From DAOUEG01 sp964595455 (GTDB taxonomy: Bacteria; Chloroflexota; Dehalococcoidia; Dehalococcoidales; RBG-16-60-22): DNA of 23,705 nucleotides. The DNA lies in the NCBI GenBank assembly GCA_964595455.1, contig CAZQQL010000047.1, forward strand, positions 1 through 23,705, given 5' to 3'. Shown one piece after another: positions 1-6,997 of the stretch (positions are counted from its first letter, which is position 1; each line of letters opens with the position of its first letter). The position numbers and the translations under genes are program-made. The notes beneath the pieces are model-generated. The model was not told the DNA's origin. It did no database searches and saw nothing but the letters and a program-made list of their open reading frames with translations.

Positions 1-39
1 GAGCGGTGACTGGAGTTCAGACGTGTGCTCTTCCGATCT
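1..39. other. Illumina adapter and partial index (not genomic)
   Basis: Bases 6-39 match, from memory and without a mismatch, the 34-base TruSeq read-2 / P7-side adapter that starts GTGACTGGAG and ends TTCCGATCT. Bases 1-5 (GAGCG) sit where the sample index lies in that primer. This is library sequence left at a contig end. Genomic DNA begins at base 40. Any gene call crossing base 40 is unreliable. Confidence 0.97.
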
Positions 40-283
40 AGTACTCGCCCGGGGCTTTTAGATGCACGCGGAGGGTGTTGTTCCCCTCGATCCCTTTTAC
101 ATCGAACAGGTCACGAATCCGCACTTTGAAGAACGGCCGGGCGAAATGGGAGAAGTACTGGATATCGCCCCCGTCTCCGAGCGAGAAGATGTCCGCTCTT
201 GATACCGGCCCAGACAACAGAAGTTCCCAGATAGCCGAGCCGTTGAAACAGTCCTCGACGTGCGTTCTCTCTACAACGTTCAT
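38..283 (-). CDS. Small protein of unknown function, 3' end cut by the adapter
   Basis: The ATG at 283 lies two bases after the TAA of the cysteine desulfurase gene, so the two are almost certainly co-transcribed and translationally coupled. The readable part is 81 residues, beginning MNVVERTHVEDCFNG. It shows no signal peptide, membrane segment or motif that I recognise. The apparent stop is TAG at 40-38, but only its first base comes from genomic DNA (base 40); the other two are the last bases of the adapter. The stop is therefore artificial unless chance reproduced it, and the true C-terminus is unknown. Position suggests a partner or substrate of the desulfurase or of the V4R-like proteins, but nothing in the sequence proves it. 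Confidence 0.6.
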   Translation of the reverse strand: MNVVERTHVEDCFNGSAIWELLLSGPVSRADIFSLGDGGDIQYFSHFARPFFKVRIRDLFDVKGIEGNNTLRVHLKAPGEY

Positions 284-285
284 AC

Positions 286-1437
286 TTACACCGCCATCCG
301 TGCTATTCCGGCCACAGCCTCGATAAACCTTCCGGCCTCCTCATCGGTAGTGAAGTGGGACGGGCTCACCCGCACGGACCCGTCCGGTGACGTGCCGATA
401 TACCGGTGGATAAGAGGGGCGCAATGCAGGCCGGAACGCACGATGATGCCGTAATTCTGCTCCAGAATATAAGCGATGTCTTCCGGCTCGATGCCATCGA
501 TGGTGAAGGAGAACAGCGTCGGGCGTAGATCGCTCTCGCGGGGCGGATATACCCGCACTTCTTTCACGCCGGATATCGCCCCCTCCATCATGTCAACCAG
601 TTCTTCCTTTCTTTTCCGGAGCGTCTCGGCCCCCTGTTCCCGGATATAGTCCAGGCCCTTATCCAGCGCCACGATACCCGGCATGTTCAGGGTACCGGCT
701 TCATACAGCAGGGGGAGTTCTTCCGGCTGGTACGGGTAATCGCTCCGGATGCCGGTACCGCCCACCTTCAACGGCGTTACGCGCAACTTTTGCGGGATGT
801 ACGCGCCCCCGATGCCCTGTATACCGAACAACGATTTATGACCGGCGAAAGCGAGAGCATCGATATTCATTCCCTGGACATCGACGGGATAAACGCCGGC
901 GCTCTGGGAAGCGTCCACGATAAAGAGAACATCGTGTTTCCGGGCGAGCGCCCCCATCGCGGAGATGTCATTGGCGATACCGGTTACGTTGGAGCAGTGG
1001 TTGACCACGATAGCCGCGGTGTTGCCCCTGATCATTTTTTCAATACTCTCGATGGCGACTCGCCCGCAGGCATCGCAGGGGACTATCGATAGAGTTATCC
1101 GCCCGTCCCGTTCCATGGTTTTCAGGGGGCGGAGAACGGAATTGTGTTCGACAGCGGTGGTTATCACCTGTTTTCCCCGGAGCGGCAGCCCGAACAGAAT
1201 GGTGTTCAGGGATTCCGTGGCCCCGGACGAAAAAACGATGCTGCGAGGGTCCGGGACATTGAACGTACCGGCCAGTTTCAACCGGCAACGGCTGACCACC
1301 TCATCCGTCCCGTTCGTGAACCCGGCCCTGCCGTGATGAAACGGCACCTCGGACAGGAATTCGGAAACCCCCCTCAGCACACTTTCCGGCTTGGGATAGC
1401 TGGTGGCCCCGTTGTTGAGATAGATCCGCTGCTGCAT
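286..1437 (-). CDS. Cysteine desulfurase family protein (class V aminotransferase fold)
   Basis: This 383-aa PLP enzyme is expected to remove sulfur from L-cysteine (or selenium from selenocysteine) to give alanine and an enzyme persulfide. Visible landmarks are VEHNS (H98, stacking on PLP), VNHCSNVTG near 146, IVDASQSAG near 174, the Schiff-base lysine K201 in AGHKSLFG, and the persulfide cysteine C339 in RSGLHCAP. The short active-site loop and overall look fit the NifS/SufS-related subfamily that TIGRFAM calls TIGR01977, rather than housekeeping IscS. I chose the ATG at 1437; a TTG two codons upstream (1443) is also open, and neither has a clear Shine-Dalgarno. It is the fourth gene of the minus-strand V4R operon, 67 bases after the 201-aa V4R-like gene. 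No scaffold protein (IscU, SufBC) is in view, so a general Fe-S assembly role is unproven. Confidence 0.88.
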   Translation of the reverse strand: MQQRIYLNNGATSYPKPESVLRGVSEFLSEVPFHHGRAGFTNGTDEVVSRCRLKLAGTFNVPDPRSIVFSSGATESLNTILFGLPLRGKQVITTAVEHNSVLRPLKTMERDGRITLSIVPCDACGRVAIESIEKMIRGNTAAIVVNHCSNVTGIANDISAMGALARKHDVLFIVDASQSAGVYPVDVQGMNIDALAFAGHKSLFGIQGIGGAYIPQKLRVTPLKVGGTGIRSDYPYQPEELPLLYEAGTLNMPGIVALDKGLDYIREQGAETLRKRKEELVDMMEGAISGVKEVRVYPPRESDLRPTLFSFTIDGIEPEDIAYILEQNYGIIVRSGLHCAPLIHRYIGTSPDGSVRVSPSHFTTDEEAGRFIEAVAGIARMAV

Positions 1438-1504
1438 GGTCAAATATCAAGCCGGAGCAGGGTCGGCCCCTTGCCCCGGCTCGATTATTCATTTTTTGTT
1501 CCGG

Positions 1505-2110
1505 CTAACCGGCCCTGGTGACGACGAACTCCCCGACCGAATCACCGCATTCGATACCCGCTACCTGGCGGCATTCAAAGGTACCGATCGGTTTGCCCTT
1601 GGGGTCGTATTCACCGGCATAAGCCAGTTCCATGAATGCCGAGGACACCCCGGCGATCATATATGCGCTCATTTTGCTGGATTTGCCGTAGGTCACGATG
1701 TCGGACTCGTAATAGTTGTAAGCCCGGACCACCATTTTTTCACCGGGGACCAGTTCAACTATCTCGGAGTCAGCCCAGCCCCAGGCGGTAAATACAGCGT
1801 ATGCGCCATGAAGGATATCTTCCGGGGCTTTCTCGATCATGGGCTTGACAACGGCGTTCCACTCGTCGGAGGTGATAATACCGTAGCCGGTATGATAGCC
1901 GCATTCATGGGCTGCGTTATAGAGGAGGTACTCGTTGGCGGCCAGCATATCCGAGGACACTTTTGAGGTCAATCTTTCTGCAAAGGAGTTCCAGAAGCCG
2001 GTGGGAAACTGGGTAACCAGCACGTTGTAACCTTCAATGATGCCTTGTTCGTCCGGAAGGATCTCGATCTCGGACATTTGCGCGATTATCTTGTTCCTGT
2101 CAATAGCCAT
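1505..2110 (-). CDS. V4R-like (4-vinyl reductase-type) domain protein A
   Basis: The product is a 201-aa soluble protein. The C-terminal half carries a pattern typical of V4R small-ligand-binding domains (as in BchJ and the XylR sensor region): a GWADSEIVEL strand, VVRAYNYYESD near 127-137, an IAGVSSAFMEL helix near 152-162, and a terminal cysteine pair C180 and C188 in FECRQVAGIECGD followed by EFVV. The upstream H69-C70 and H73 (AAHECGYHTGYG) could add metal or heme ligands. No signal peptide or membrane segment is seen. The start is well supported: AAGGAG sits seven bases before the ATG. The gene follows the other V4R-like gene by 3 bases and precedes the cysteine desulfurase. The family assignment rests on pattern only; the ligand is unknown. 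Confidence 0.68.
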   Translation of the reverse strand: MAIDRNKIIAQMSEIEILPDEQGIIEGYNVLVTQFPTGFWNSFAERLTSKVSSDMLAANEYLLYNAAHECGYHTGYGIITSDEWNAVVKPMIEKAPEDILHGAYAVFTAWGWADSEIVELVPGEKMVVRAYNYYESDIVTYGKSSKMSAYMIAGVSSAFMELAYAGEYDPKGKPIGTFECRQVAGIECGDSVGEFVVTRAG

Positions 2111-2113
2111 GTT

Positions 2114-2644
2114 CTATCTCCTTGTCACCTTGAATAGTGAGGTCTGGGCCCCCATGACGATGCTCCGGGTTTCGACCGCCTTGAACGCTCCCGGTCTCGT
2201 ACCGAGAACAGATTCAAACAATGCTTCGATATAGCCGGCAGAGATATAGTTGACCGGCCTATCATAATTGCCCCATTTTTTCATCCAGCCGTCGTCCGTG
2301 TGAGAAGACAGCAGTTCCACTTCGCCGCTTTCACTGCCGAGGAAATGGACGACCATCCGGCCGAGTCCGAGAAGAGCGTAGTACTGGCAGCCGATCTGCA
2401 CTTTCTTCACGGTTGTATCGATGTCCGGATTATCCTTGAAGTAAGCATCCAGCACGTGGCGGAATGATTCCCGGGCGCATTCTTCCAGCAGGTCCGTTTC
2501 GTTGGCGTCAATAGCAAGCTGCGTGTAAAGGGATGTATAGTGGTGACAATGGAGCACGCTCTGAACGCCATTGATGGTATGCCGCTTGGTCTTCGGGTCG
2601 AATTGATGGTTATACTTGACCTCGTTCCTGATTATTGTGGTCAT
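2114..2644 (-). CDS. V4R-like domain protein B (divergent paralogue)
   Basis: The product is a 176-aa soluble protein. Its C-terminus (VNYISAGYIEALFESVLG, then AVETRSIVMGAQTSLFKV) has the same layout as protein A, but the C-terminal Cys pair is replaced: the positions read T/V and A/T. Instead it has a striking His-rich patch LHCHHY (H32, C33, H34, H35) in the N-terminal half, plus C56 and C86. The start ATG is preceded by AGAGGAG at about 8-9 bases. It lies 18 bases after the 59-aa gene and 3 bases before V4R-like A. The tandem arrangement with different Cys/His sets suggests a heteromer, or two sensors for different ligands. V4R membership is inferred from the fold-like pattern and needs a profile search. 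Confidence 0.6.
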   Translation of the reverse strand: MTTIIRNEVKYNHQFDPKTKRHTINGVQSVLHCHHYTSLYTQLAIDANETDLLEECARESFRHVLDAYFKDNPDIDTTVKKVQIGCQYYALLGLGRMVVHFLGSESGEVELLSSHTDDGWMKKWGNYDRPVNYISAGYIEALFESVLGTRPGAFKAVETRSIVMGAQTSLFKVTRR

Positions 2645-2662
2645 CTGCGATTCTCCTCTTGA

Positions 2663-2842
2663 CTAAAATTCCTTTTTGATTTCCTGCATTGCCGCTTCAA
2701 ATTTGGCGATGTTGTCCGATGAGTCCGCCTCCATGGCGGCCTTTTCACTGGGGACCTTGGTTAATACCGCCAGGCGCATTTTTGCTTTCAGTCCGCCGAG
2801 TTTGTTGGCGCTTTCATAGAAAGCCGATAGTCTGTTTCCCAT
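2663..2842 (-). CDS. Small 59-aa protein, first gene of the V4R operon
   Basis: The reading frame gives MGNRLSAFYESANKLGG at the N-terminus and AAMQEIKKEF at the end. It is helical-looking, charged and lacks Cys, signal peptide and membrane segment. GGAG lies six bases before the ATG, which supports real translation, and the stop is 18 bases ahead of the V4R-like B start, which has its own AGAGGAG. Codon third positions look like those of its neighbours. I do not recognise the family. Because it opens the operon, it may be a subunit or adaptor for the V4R-like proteins; this is inferred from position only. Confidence 0.7.
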   Translation of the reverse strand: MGNRLSAFYESANKLGGLKAKMRLAVLTKVPSEKAAMEADSSDNIAKFEAAMQEIKKEF

Positions 2843-2964
2843 GTTCTACTCCTCTATTTTGTTTGTTCCAGTGATGAATCCTGGTTTCCTGCGCTTATCC
2901 TTTCATCAAACATGGTAAACCCCGCAAACACACCAACGACAGGAATCCCATACGCATTTCTATT

Positions 2965-3016
2965 GATACTTTTGGCGTATTTGCGTCATTTAAATTGTCG
3001 CATATACGCCAGTATC
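2965..3016. promoter_or_regulatory. Large imperfect inverted repeat (candidate operator or recombination site)
   Basis: The left half reads GATACT, TTT, GGCGTATTTGCG; the right half reads CGCATATACGCC, AGTATC. The 12-base inner arms match at 11 positions, the outer 6-base arms match exactly, the only asymmetry is the extra TTT on the left, and the centre is 13 bases of AT-rich DNA containing TTTAAA. It lies about 120-170 bases upstream of the 59-aa gene, in the 404-base gap. A plus-strand TATAAT follows at 3023-3028. A dimeric regulator operator is the simplest reading. Confidence 0.6.
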
Positions 3017-3088
3017 ACAAGGTATAATGACATCATATGCCCAATATGAAACCAGTAGTTTTAGGACTAATGGCGGACAGAGAAACAC

Positions 3089-3201
3089 GACCTGTTTCCA
3101 CAGGTCTGCCGGGAAAAGAGAGGGTAAGCAGGGACCATTCAGGTCTTACTGAAGAGCGCAGAAACGAACCCGCGGCGTCTCAAGCTGTGAGACAGGGCCG
3201 C
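3089..3201. other. Three consecutive hairpins in the gap downstream of the molybdopterin gene
   Basis: The gap 2843-3246 holds no gene that I can support. Within it are perfect stems GACCTG/CAGGTC (3089-3106), TTCAG/CTGAA (3138-3153) and a two-part stem GCGGC-GTCTC / GAGAC-AGG-GCCGC (3172-3201). The last lies about 45 bases past the stop of the minus-strand molybdopterin gene and could be a weak terminator, but it has no clear U-tract. Together they could also be a structured RNA. Confidence 0.35.
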
Positions 3202-3246
3202 AGATTGATGGAACACTACCAGGTGCAAAACATTGAAATCCGGGGA

Positions 3247-5487
3247 TCAGGCAGGCGGTTCCTTATACACCTTGCACAGCAGAGCCCGGCTCTGCCAGCC
3301 GCCGGTGAGTGGATCGAGGGTGTCAGGCTCGTCAGGGCAGAGGACATTGGCGTTGGACTCCCACACGCCGTGGAGGGACGGGTCTTCCGCCGGCATTTCC
3401 GGGAACCACCAGCTTGCCTGGGCGTTAATCATGCCTATCGGGATACGGTCGGTCACCTTGGCGCGCTGCCTGATGCGCCCCCGCAGCGTCTCGATGTACA
3501 TCCAGTCGCCTTCCTTGATACCCAGCGATGCCGCATCCTCCGGGTTGATGTCCGCCCAGGGGTCCGGGTAGCGTTCCCGCATGCCCATGCCGTAGTGGCG
3601 GAACTCGGAATGGTGCTGCGGCATGAACCGCCCGCCGGTGTTGAGGATGAAGGGATATTCCTTAGCCACTTCCGGCGTGCGCACCGGGCTCTCCGCCGGC
3701 TCTTCATAGAACGGGAGCGGATCGTAGCCGAGCTTTTCCAGGATCGACGAGGAGAGTTCGAACTTGCCGCTCGGCGTGGGGAAACCGTATTTGAGGTATT
3801 TTCTCTCTTCGAGCGGGCTCAGGAGCGCGCCTTTCTGCACGAATTCCTCGTAGGTGATTCCCATCGGCGCGACGCGTTCCGCAATGTGTTCCTCGAAAGT
3901 CTTCCACGGCCAGTATTCCGCCTGCCCGAGCCGCTTGCCGAGTTCGCTCCAGAAATAGTAGTCCTCTTTTCTCTCAAAAAGCGGTTCGACGGCCTTTTCC
4001 CCGCCCACCGCGAAGTCCGCAAAGTCTTCGATGGTATCGATGTAGGACCGTTCCATCCAGCTTGCCATCGGCAGCACGTAGTCCGCCATGAGGGCCGTGG
4101 GGGTCATCCAGTATTCGTTGACCACGTAGAGTTCCAGGTTAGGGCTGGCCATGGCCTCGTGGACCTTCTTGGTATTGGCAGCCCAGAGCATGGGATTGCT
4201 TTCCCAGCTAATCATGGCGGTGATGGGATACGGCTTGCGGTCCAATATGGCGCGCCAGAGCAGCGGCGTCGACGGCCCCATGCGGTGGATGGACGGCGCC
4301 GGTTTGCCGTACCACTTCTCGTGCGGGGCGGCAGTGAGTTCGTAGCCGGGCCAGGTCATCAGTTTGAACTGGTCCACCCCTATCTGCTTCTTCTTGGCCT
4401 CTTCCGGGAGCATGTGCTTGAGTTCGAGTTCGGAATCCCGGATGAGGGAACCTTTCTCGTTGAAGGGGCCGCGGTTGGGCATGATGGCGCCGCCGGAGAC
4501 ATCGATGTTCCCGGCCAGGGCCTGGCAGATGGCGCAGGCCTGCTCGACGCGGGTGCCGTTGAGGCCGATCTGGTCGCAGGCGAGACCGCCGATGATCCAG
4601 GCCGGCTTCGTGGCTGCGTAAAGACGGGCGGACTCGACAATCTCTTTTTCGGTGAGGCCGGTTATCTTCGCTACCTTCTCCGGGGTATAGTCCTTGAGGC
4701 GTTCGACGAGGGCATCGAAGCCGACCGTCCAGTTCTCGACGAAGTCATGGTCGTAGAGGTCTTCGTCCACCATGACCTTGGCCCAGCCGAGCGCCAGGGC
4801 GACGTCCGTGCCAGGGCGTAACCTCAGGTGGAAATCGGCGATCTCCGCCATGCCGGTAACGCGGGGGTCGATGACGATGATCTTGAGCGGTCGGGCCTTG
4901 CGGCGTTCCGTCATCCAGTGGTAGGCGCGCTGGAGGGAGTTGGGCGGGTCGTTGCCCCAGATGACGATGCAGTTGGTGTTATCGATGCTCGTTTTCTTGG
5001 GCGTCATGGCCTTGTCACAGACGCGCCAGCCGACGATGGCCTGCCCGATGGAGTAACGGTTGAGGGCGCAGGTGACGCCGGGGTGGAAGGCGTTCTGGGG
5101 ATTGCCGAAGAGGTAGTTGAACCGGGAGCGCATCCAGAAGAGCGTACCGCGCAGGGTGCCCTCGGTCTCGGCGAGGGTTTCGGGGCCGTATTTGGCTTTC
5201 AGTTCCGCCAGCTTTGCCGCGATCTCATCCAGCGCCTGGTCCCAGGTGATACGCTGCCATTTGCCCTCGCCGCGCTTGCCCGCCCGCTTGAGCGGGTAGT
5301 TGAGGTGCTCCGGGTGCTCCAGCCATTTGATGGCATGCGGGATGCGCTGGCAGACGAACCCCTGGCTGATAGGATGGTCTTTGTTACCTTCAATCTTGAC
5401 GGCCTTGCCGTCTTTAACATGCACCAGCACGCCGCAGTTCCCGGCGCAGAAAGTGCAGATGGACTTTTTGATGACGGTCTCGCTCAT
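3247..5487 (-). CDS. Molybdopterin oxidoreductase (DMSO reductase superfamily, acetylene hydratase-like branch)
   Basis: The product is 746 aa. An N-terminal [4Fe-4S] site is C11-x2-C14-x3-C18-x27-C46, followed by the domains binding the bis-MGD cofactor (IWGNDPPNSLQRAYHW near 180; IDPRVTGMAEIADFHLRLRPGTD later) and the C-terminal molydopterin dinucleotide domain (NTGGRFMPQHHSEFRH). The likely Mo/W ligand is C140 in HPGVTCALNRYS. There is no Tat or Sec signal, so it should act in the cytoplasm. Acetylene hydratase is close in layout, but its Asp after the second cluster Cys is Ala here and its Lys two after the fourth Cys is Arg, so that activity should not be assumed. I start it at the ATG at 5487 with GGGAGG five bases ahead, not at the upstream TTG. 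No electron-transfer subunit or chaperone is adjacent. The substrate is unknown. Confidence 0.88.
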   Translation of the reverse strand: MSETVIKKSICTFCAGNCGVLVHVKDGKAVKIEGNKDHPISQGFVCQRIPHAIKWLEHPEHLNYPLKRAGKRGEGKWQRITWDQALDEIAAKLAELKAKYGPETLAETEGTLRGTLFWMRSRFNYLFGNPQNAFHPGVTCALNRYSIGQAIVGWRVCDKAMTPKKTSIDNTNCIVIWGNDPPNSLQRAYHWMTERRKARPLKIIVIDPRVTGMAEIADFHLRLRPGTDVALALGWAKVMVDEDLYDHDFVENWTVGFDALVERLKDYTPEKVAKITGLTEKEIVESARLYAATKPAWIIGGLACDQIGLNGTRVEQACAICQALAGNIDVSGGAIMPNRGPFNEKGSLIRDSELELKHMLPEEAKKKQIGVDQFKLMTWPGYELTAAPHEKWYGKPAPSIHRMGPSTPLLWRAILDRKPYPITAMISWESNPMLWAANTKKVHEAMASPNLELYVVNEYWMTPTALMADYVLPMASWMERSYIDTIEDFADFAVGGEKAVEPLFERKEDYYFWSELGKRLGQAEYWPWKTFEEHIAERVAPMGITYEEFVQKGALLSPLEERKYLKYGFPTPSGKFELSSSILEKLGYDPLPFYEEPAESPVRTPEVAKEYPFILNTGGRFMPQHHSEFRHYGMGMRERYPDPWADINPEDAASLGIKEGDWMYIETLRGRIRQRAKVTDRIPIGMINAQASWWFPEMPAEDPSLHGVWESNANVLCPDEPDTLDPLTGGWQSRALLCKVYKEPPA

Positions 5488-5505
5488 ATTGGCCTCCCGT
5501 TGGCG

Positions 5506-5527
5506 ATGAGTTCTCAATGAGTTCTCA
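5506..5527. promoter_or_regulatory. Tandem palindromic 11-base repeat, candidate operator
   Basis: ATGAGTTCTCA occurs twice with no gap (5506-5516 and 5517-5527). Each copy contains TGAG-TT-CTCA, itself a palindrome with a two-base centre. The repeats lie 18-40 bases upstream of the molybdopterin gene start, at the predicted transcription start, a usual place for a repressor. The 11-base period puts both on the same face of the helix. Confidence 0.5.
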
Positions 5528-5530
5528 GAG

Positions 5531-5558
5531 TTTAGACCTGAATGAGCGGGAATGTCAA
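5531..5558 (-). promoter_or_regulatory. Sigma-70-type promoter for the molybdopterin gene
   Basis: On the minus strand TTGACA (5558-5553), a 16-base spacer and TCTAAA (5536-5531) form a promoter with a perfect -35 and 4 of 6 at -10. Transcription would start near 5525, inside the tandem palindromes. Confidence 0.5.
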
Positions 5559-5628
5559 TCCATTGTGGAAAAATTCTATGGTATTATGTAGTAATCCATG
5601 GAGCACATCGCCAAACGGAGGACAGGTC

Positions 5629-6945
5629 ATGATAGCCGTCATCCTCGATGGTTCAGCCGCGACCGATGCAGCCGGTACCCAGATACGCGAAGCTCTGGTT
5701 TCCCAGCTCACAGAACGCGGTTGGAATACCGAAGAAGTCCTGTTGCGAAACAAAAAAATCAGCCCGTGCGCAGGAGATTTCTTCTGCTGGGTCCGCACGC
5801 CGGGGACATGCTTTTTAGATGATGACAACCGGTCCATCGCGGAAAAGGTCATGTCCGGGGACCTGCTTATTTACCTGACGCCGGTGACATTTGGCGGGTA
5901 TTCTTCGATACTCAAGGGCATGGTCGACCACATGATCCCGAACATCTCCCCATTCTTTCAATCCATCAATGGCGAAACGCACCACAAGCAGCGATACAAG
6001 ACTTACCCGGATATGATGACCATCGGCTGGATAAACGAACCAGACCCGCAGGCTGAAACCCTGTTCAAGTATCTCACCGAACGGAACAGCATCAATTTCT
6101 TCTGTAAAAAGCATTACTCTAATGTGCTAGCGGGTAAACAATCGATCGCCGATGCCGGTGAAAAAATTCGGGAATGGCTGGATGACCTGGAGAGTGGAGC
6201 ATCGTCTCCAACCGTTTCCGTGGCGGACATAGGACCGTTACTGGAGCCAGCCGCTGCGTCTGGTGGAGCACCGAAGCGGGCTTTACTCCTTGTCGGCAGC
6301 CCGAAAACGGAGAAAAGCGTCTCCCATACCCTCGGCCAGTACCTGTTCCAGCGGATGGCGTCGCGGGGCGTTCAAACAGAAACAGTGTTTTTGCATAAAG
6401 CGGCACGTTCACCGGAAGCTGTAAGCGCGCTGCTGCAAACCATCGATGCCGTCGATGTCATCACGCTGGCTTTTCCGCTCTATGTCGATTCCCTACCGGC
6501 GCCGGTAACCAGAATCCTAGAGAAGGTCTGTGAGCATTGCCAGGCGGTGCCGCCAGGCCGCCGGCCACTGTTCTGCGCCATCTGCAACTGCGGTTTCCCG
6601 GAAGCCGTTCATAACACCCCGGCGCTGGGCATATGCGCGACATTCGCGCGGCAGGCCGGATTCACCTGGGGCGGAGGGCTGTCACTGGGAGGCGGCGGGA
6701 TGCTGTCTTCAAGGCCGCTGGCTGAACAAGGGGGACGCACCACCGGGATCAAAAACGCCCTTACCCTGGCCGCCGATGCTCTGGCGCAGGGATCCGCTAT
6801 CCCTCGCGAAGCGCGGGAACTCATGTCCAAACCCGTCATTCCTGCCTGGGCGTACCGGTTAATGGGTGGTTGGGGCTGGAGACCGGCGGCGAAAAAATAC
6901 GGTGTTTTGAAAGAACTTGACAGGACTCCTTACGCCCGTAAATAA
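5629..6945 (+). CDS. Fused two-domain flavodoxin-fold protein (iron-sulfur flavoprotein-like plus NADPH-dependent FMN reductase-like)
   Basis: The product is 438 aa with two flavodoxin-type halves. The first (about 1-190) begins MIAVILDGSA, has a Cys patch C47, C53, C61 (PCAGDFFCWVRTPGTC) and the FMN-loop-like LTPVTFGGYSSILKGMVDH. The second (about 215-400) begins RALLLVGSPKTEKS and has the loop FPLYVDSLPAPV. The first half matches, position for position, the four-Cys site of the gene at 6998, but the second cysteine is Asp (position 50), so a [4Fe-4S] cluster is doubtful. The start is the ATG at 5629 with GGAGG seven bases ahead; earlier in-frame starts have no such site. It is soluble with no signal peptide. 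The likely role is FMN-dependent electron transfer or reduction of an unknown substrate. It is transcribed divergently from the molybdopterin gene. Confidence 0.82.
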   Translation: MIAVILDGSAATDAAGTQIREALVSQLTERGWNTEEVLLRNKKISPCAGDFFCWVRTPGTCFLDDDNRSIAEKVMSGDLLIYLTPVTFGGYSSILKGMVDHMIPNISPFFQSINGETHHKQRYKTYPDMMTIGWINEPDPQAETLFKYLTERNSINFFCKKHYSNVLAGKQSIADAGEKIREWLDDLESGASSPTVSVADIGPLLEPAAASGGAPKRALLLVGSPKTEKSVSHTLGQYLFQRMASRGVQTETVFLHKAARSPEAVSALLQTIDAVDVITLAFPLYVDSLPAPVTRILEKVCEHCQAVPPGRRPLFCAICNCGFPEAVHNTPALGICATFARQAGFTWGGGLSLGGGGMLSSRPLAEQGGRTTGIKNALTLAADALAQGSAIPREARELMSKPVIPAWAYRLMGGWGWRPAAKKYGVLKELDRTPYARK

Positions 6946-6947
6946 TG

Positions 6948-6977
6948 TTGACGTTATCGTTCTTAACAATCTAACAT
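6948..6977 (+). promoter_or_regulatory. Weak promoter candidate before the split flavoprotein pair
   Basis: TTGACG (6948-6953), an 18-base spacer and TAACAT (6972-6977) lie in the 52-base gap after the fused gene. The -35 matches 5 of 6 and the -10 4 of 6. Read-through from the upstream gene is equally possible, as no terminator separates them. Confidence 0.3.
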
Positions 6978-6997
6978 AGACTTTACCGGGGGATGTC

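Noticed and set aside
3037..4821. Plus-strand frame of 594 codons
   Set aside because: Most of it is antisense to the well-supported molybdopterin gene; it has no Shine-Dalgarno and no family resemblance. High GC in third positions gives such long antisense frames.
3247..5487. Calling the molybdopterin gene acetylene hydratase
   Set aside because: The proposed catalytic Asp and the Lys near the cluster are not present, so only the wider family is supported.
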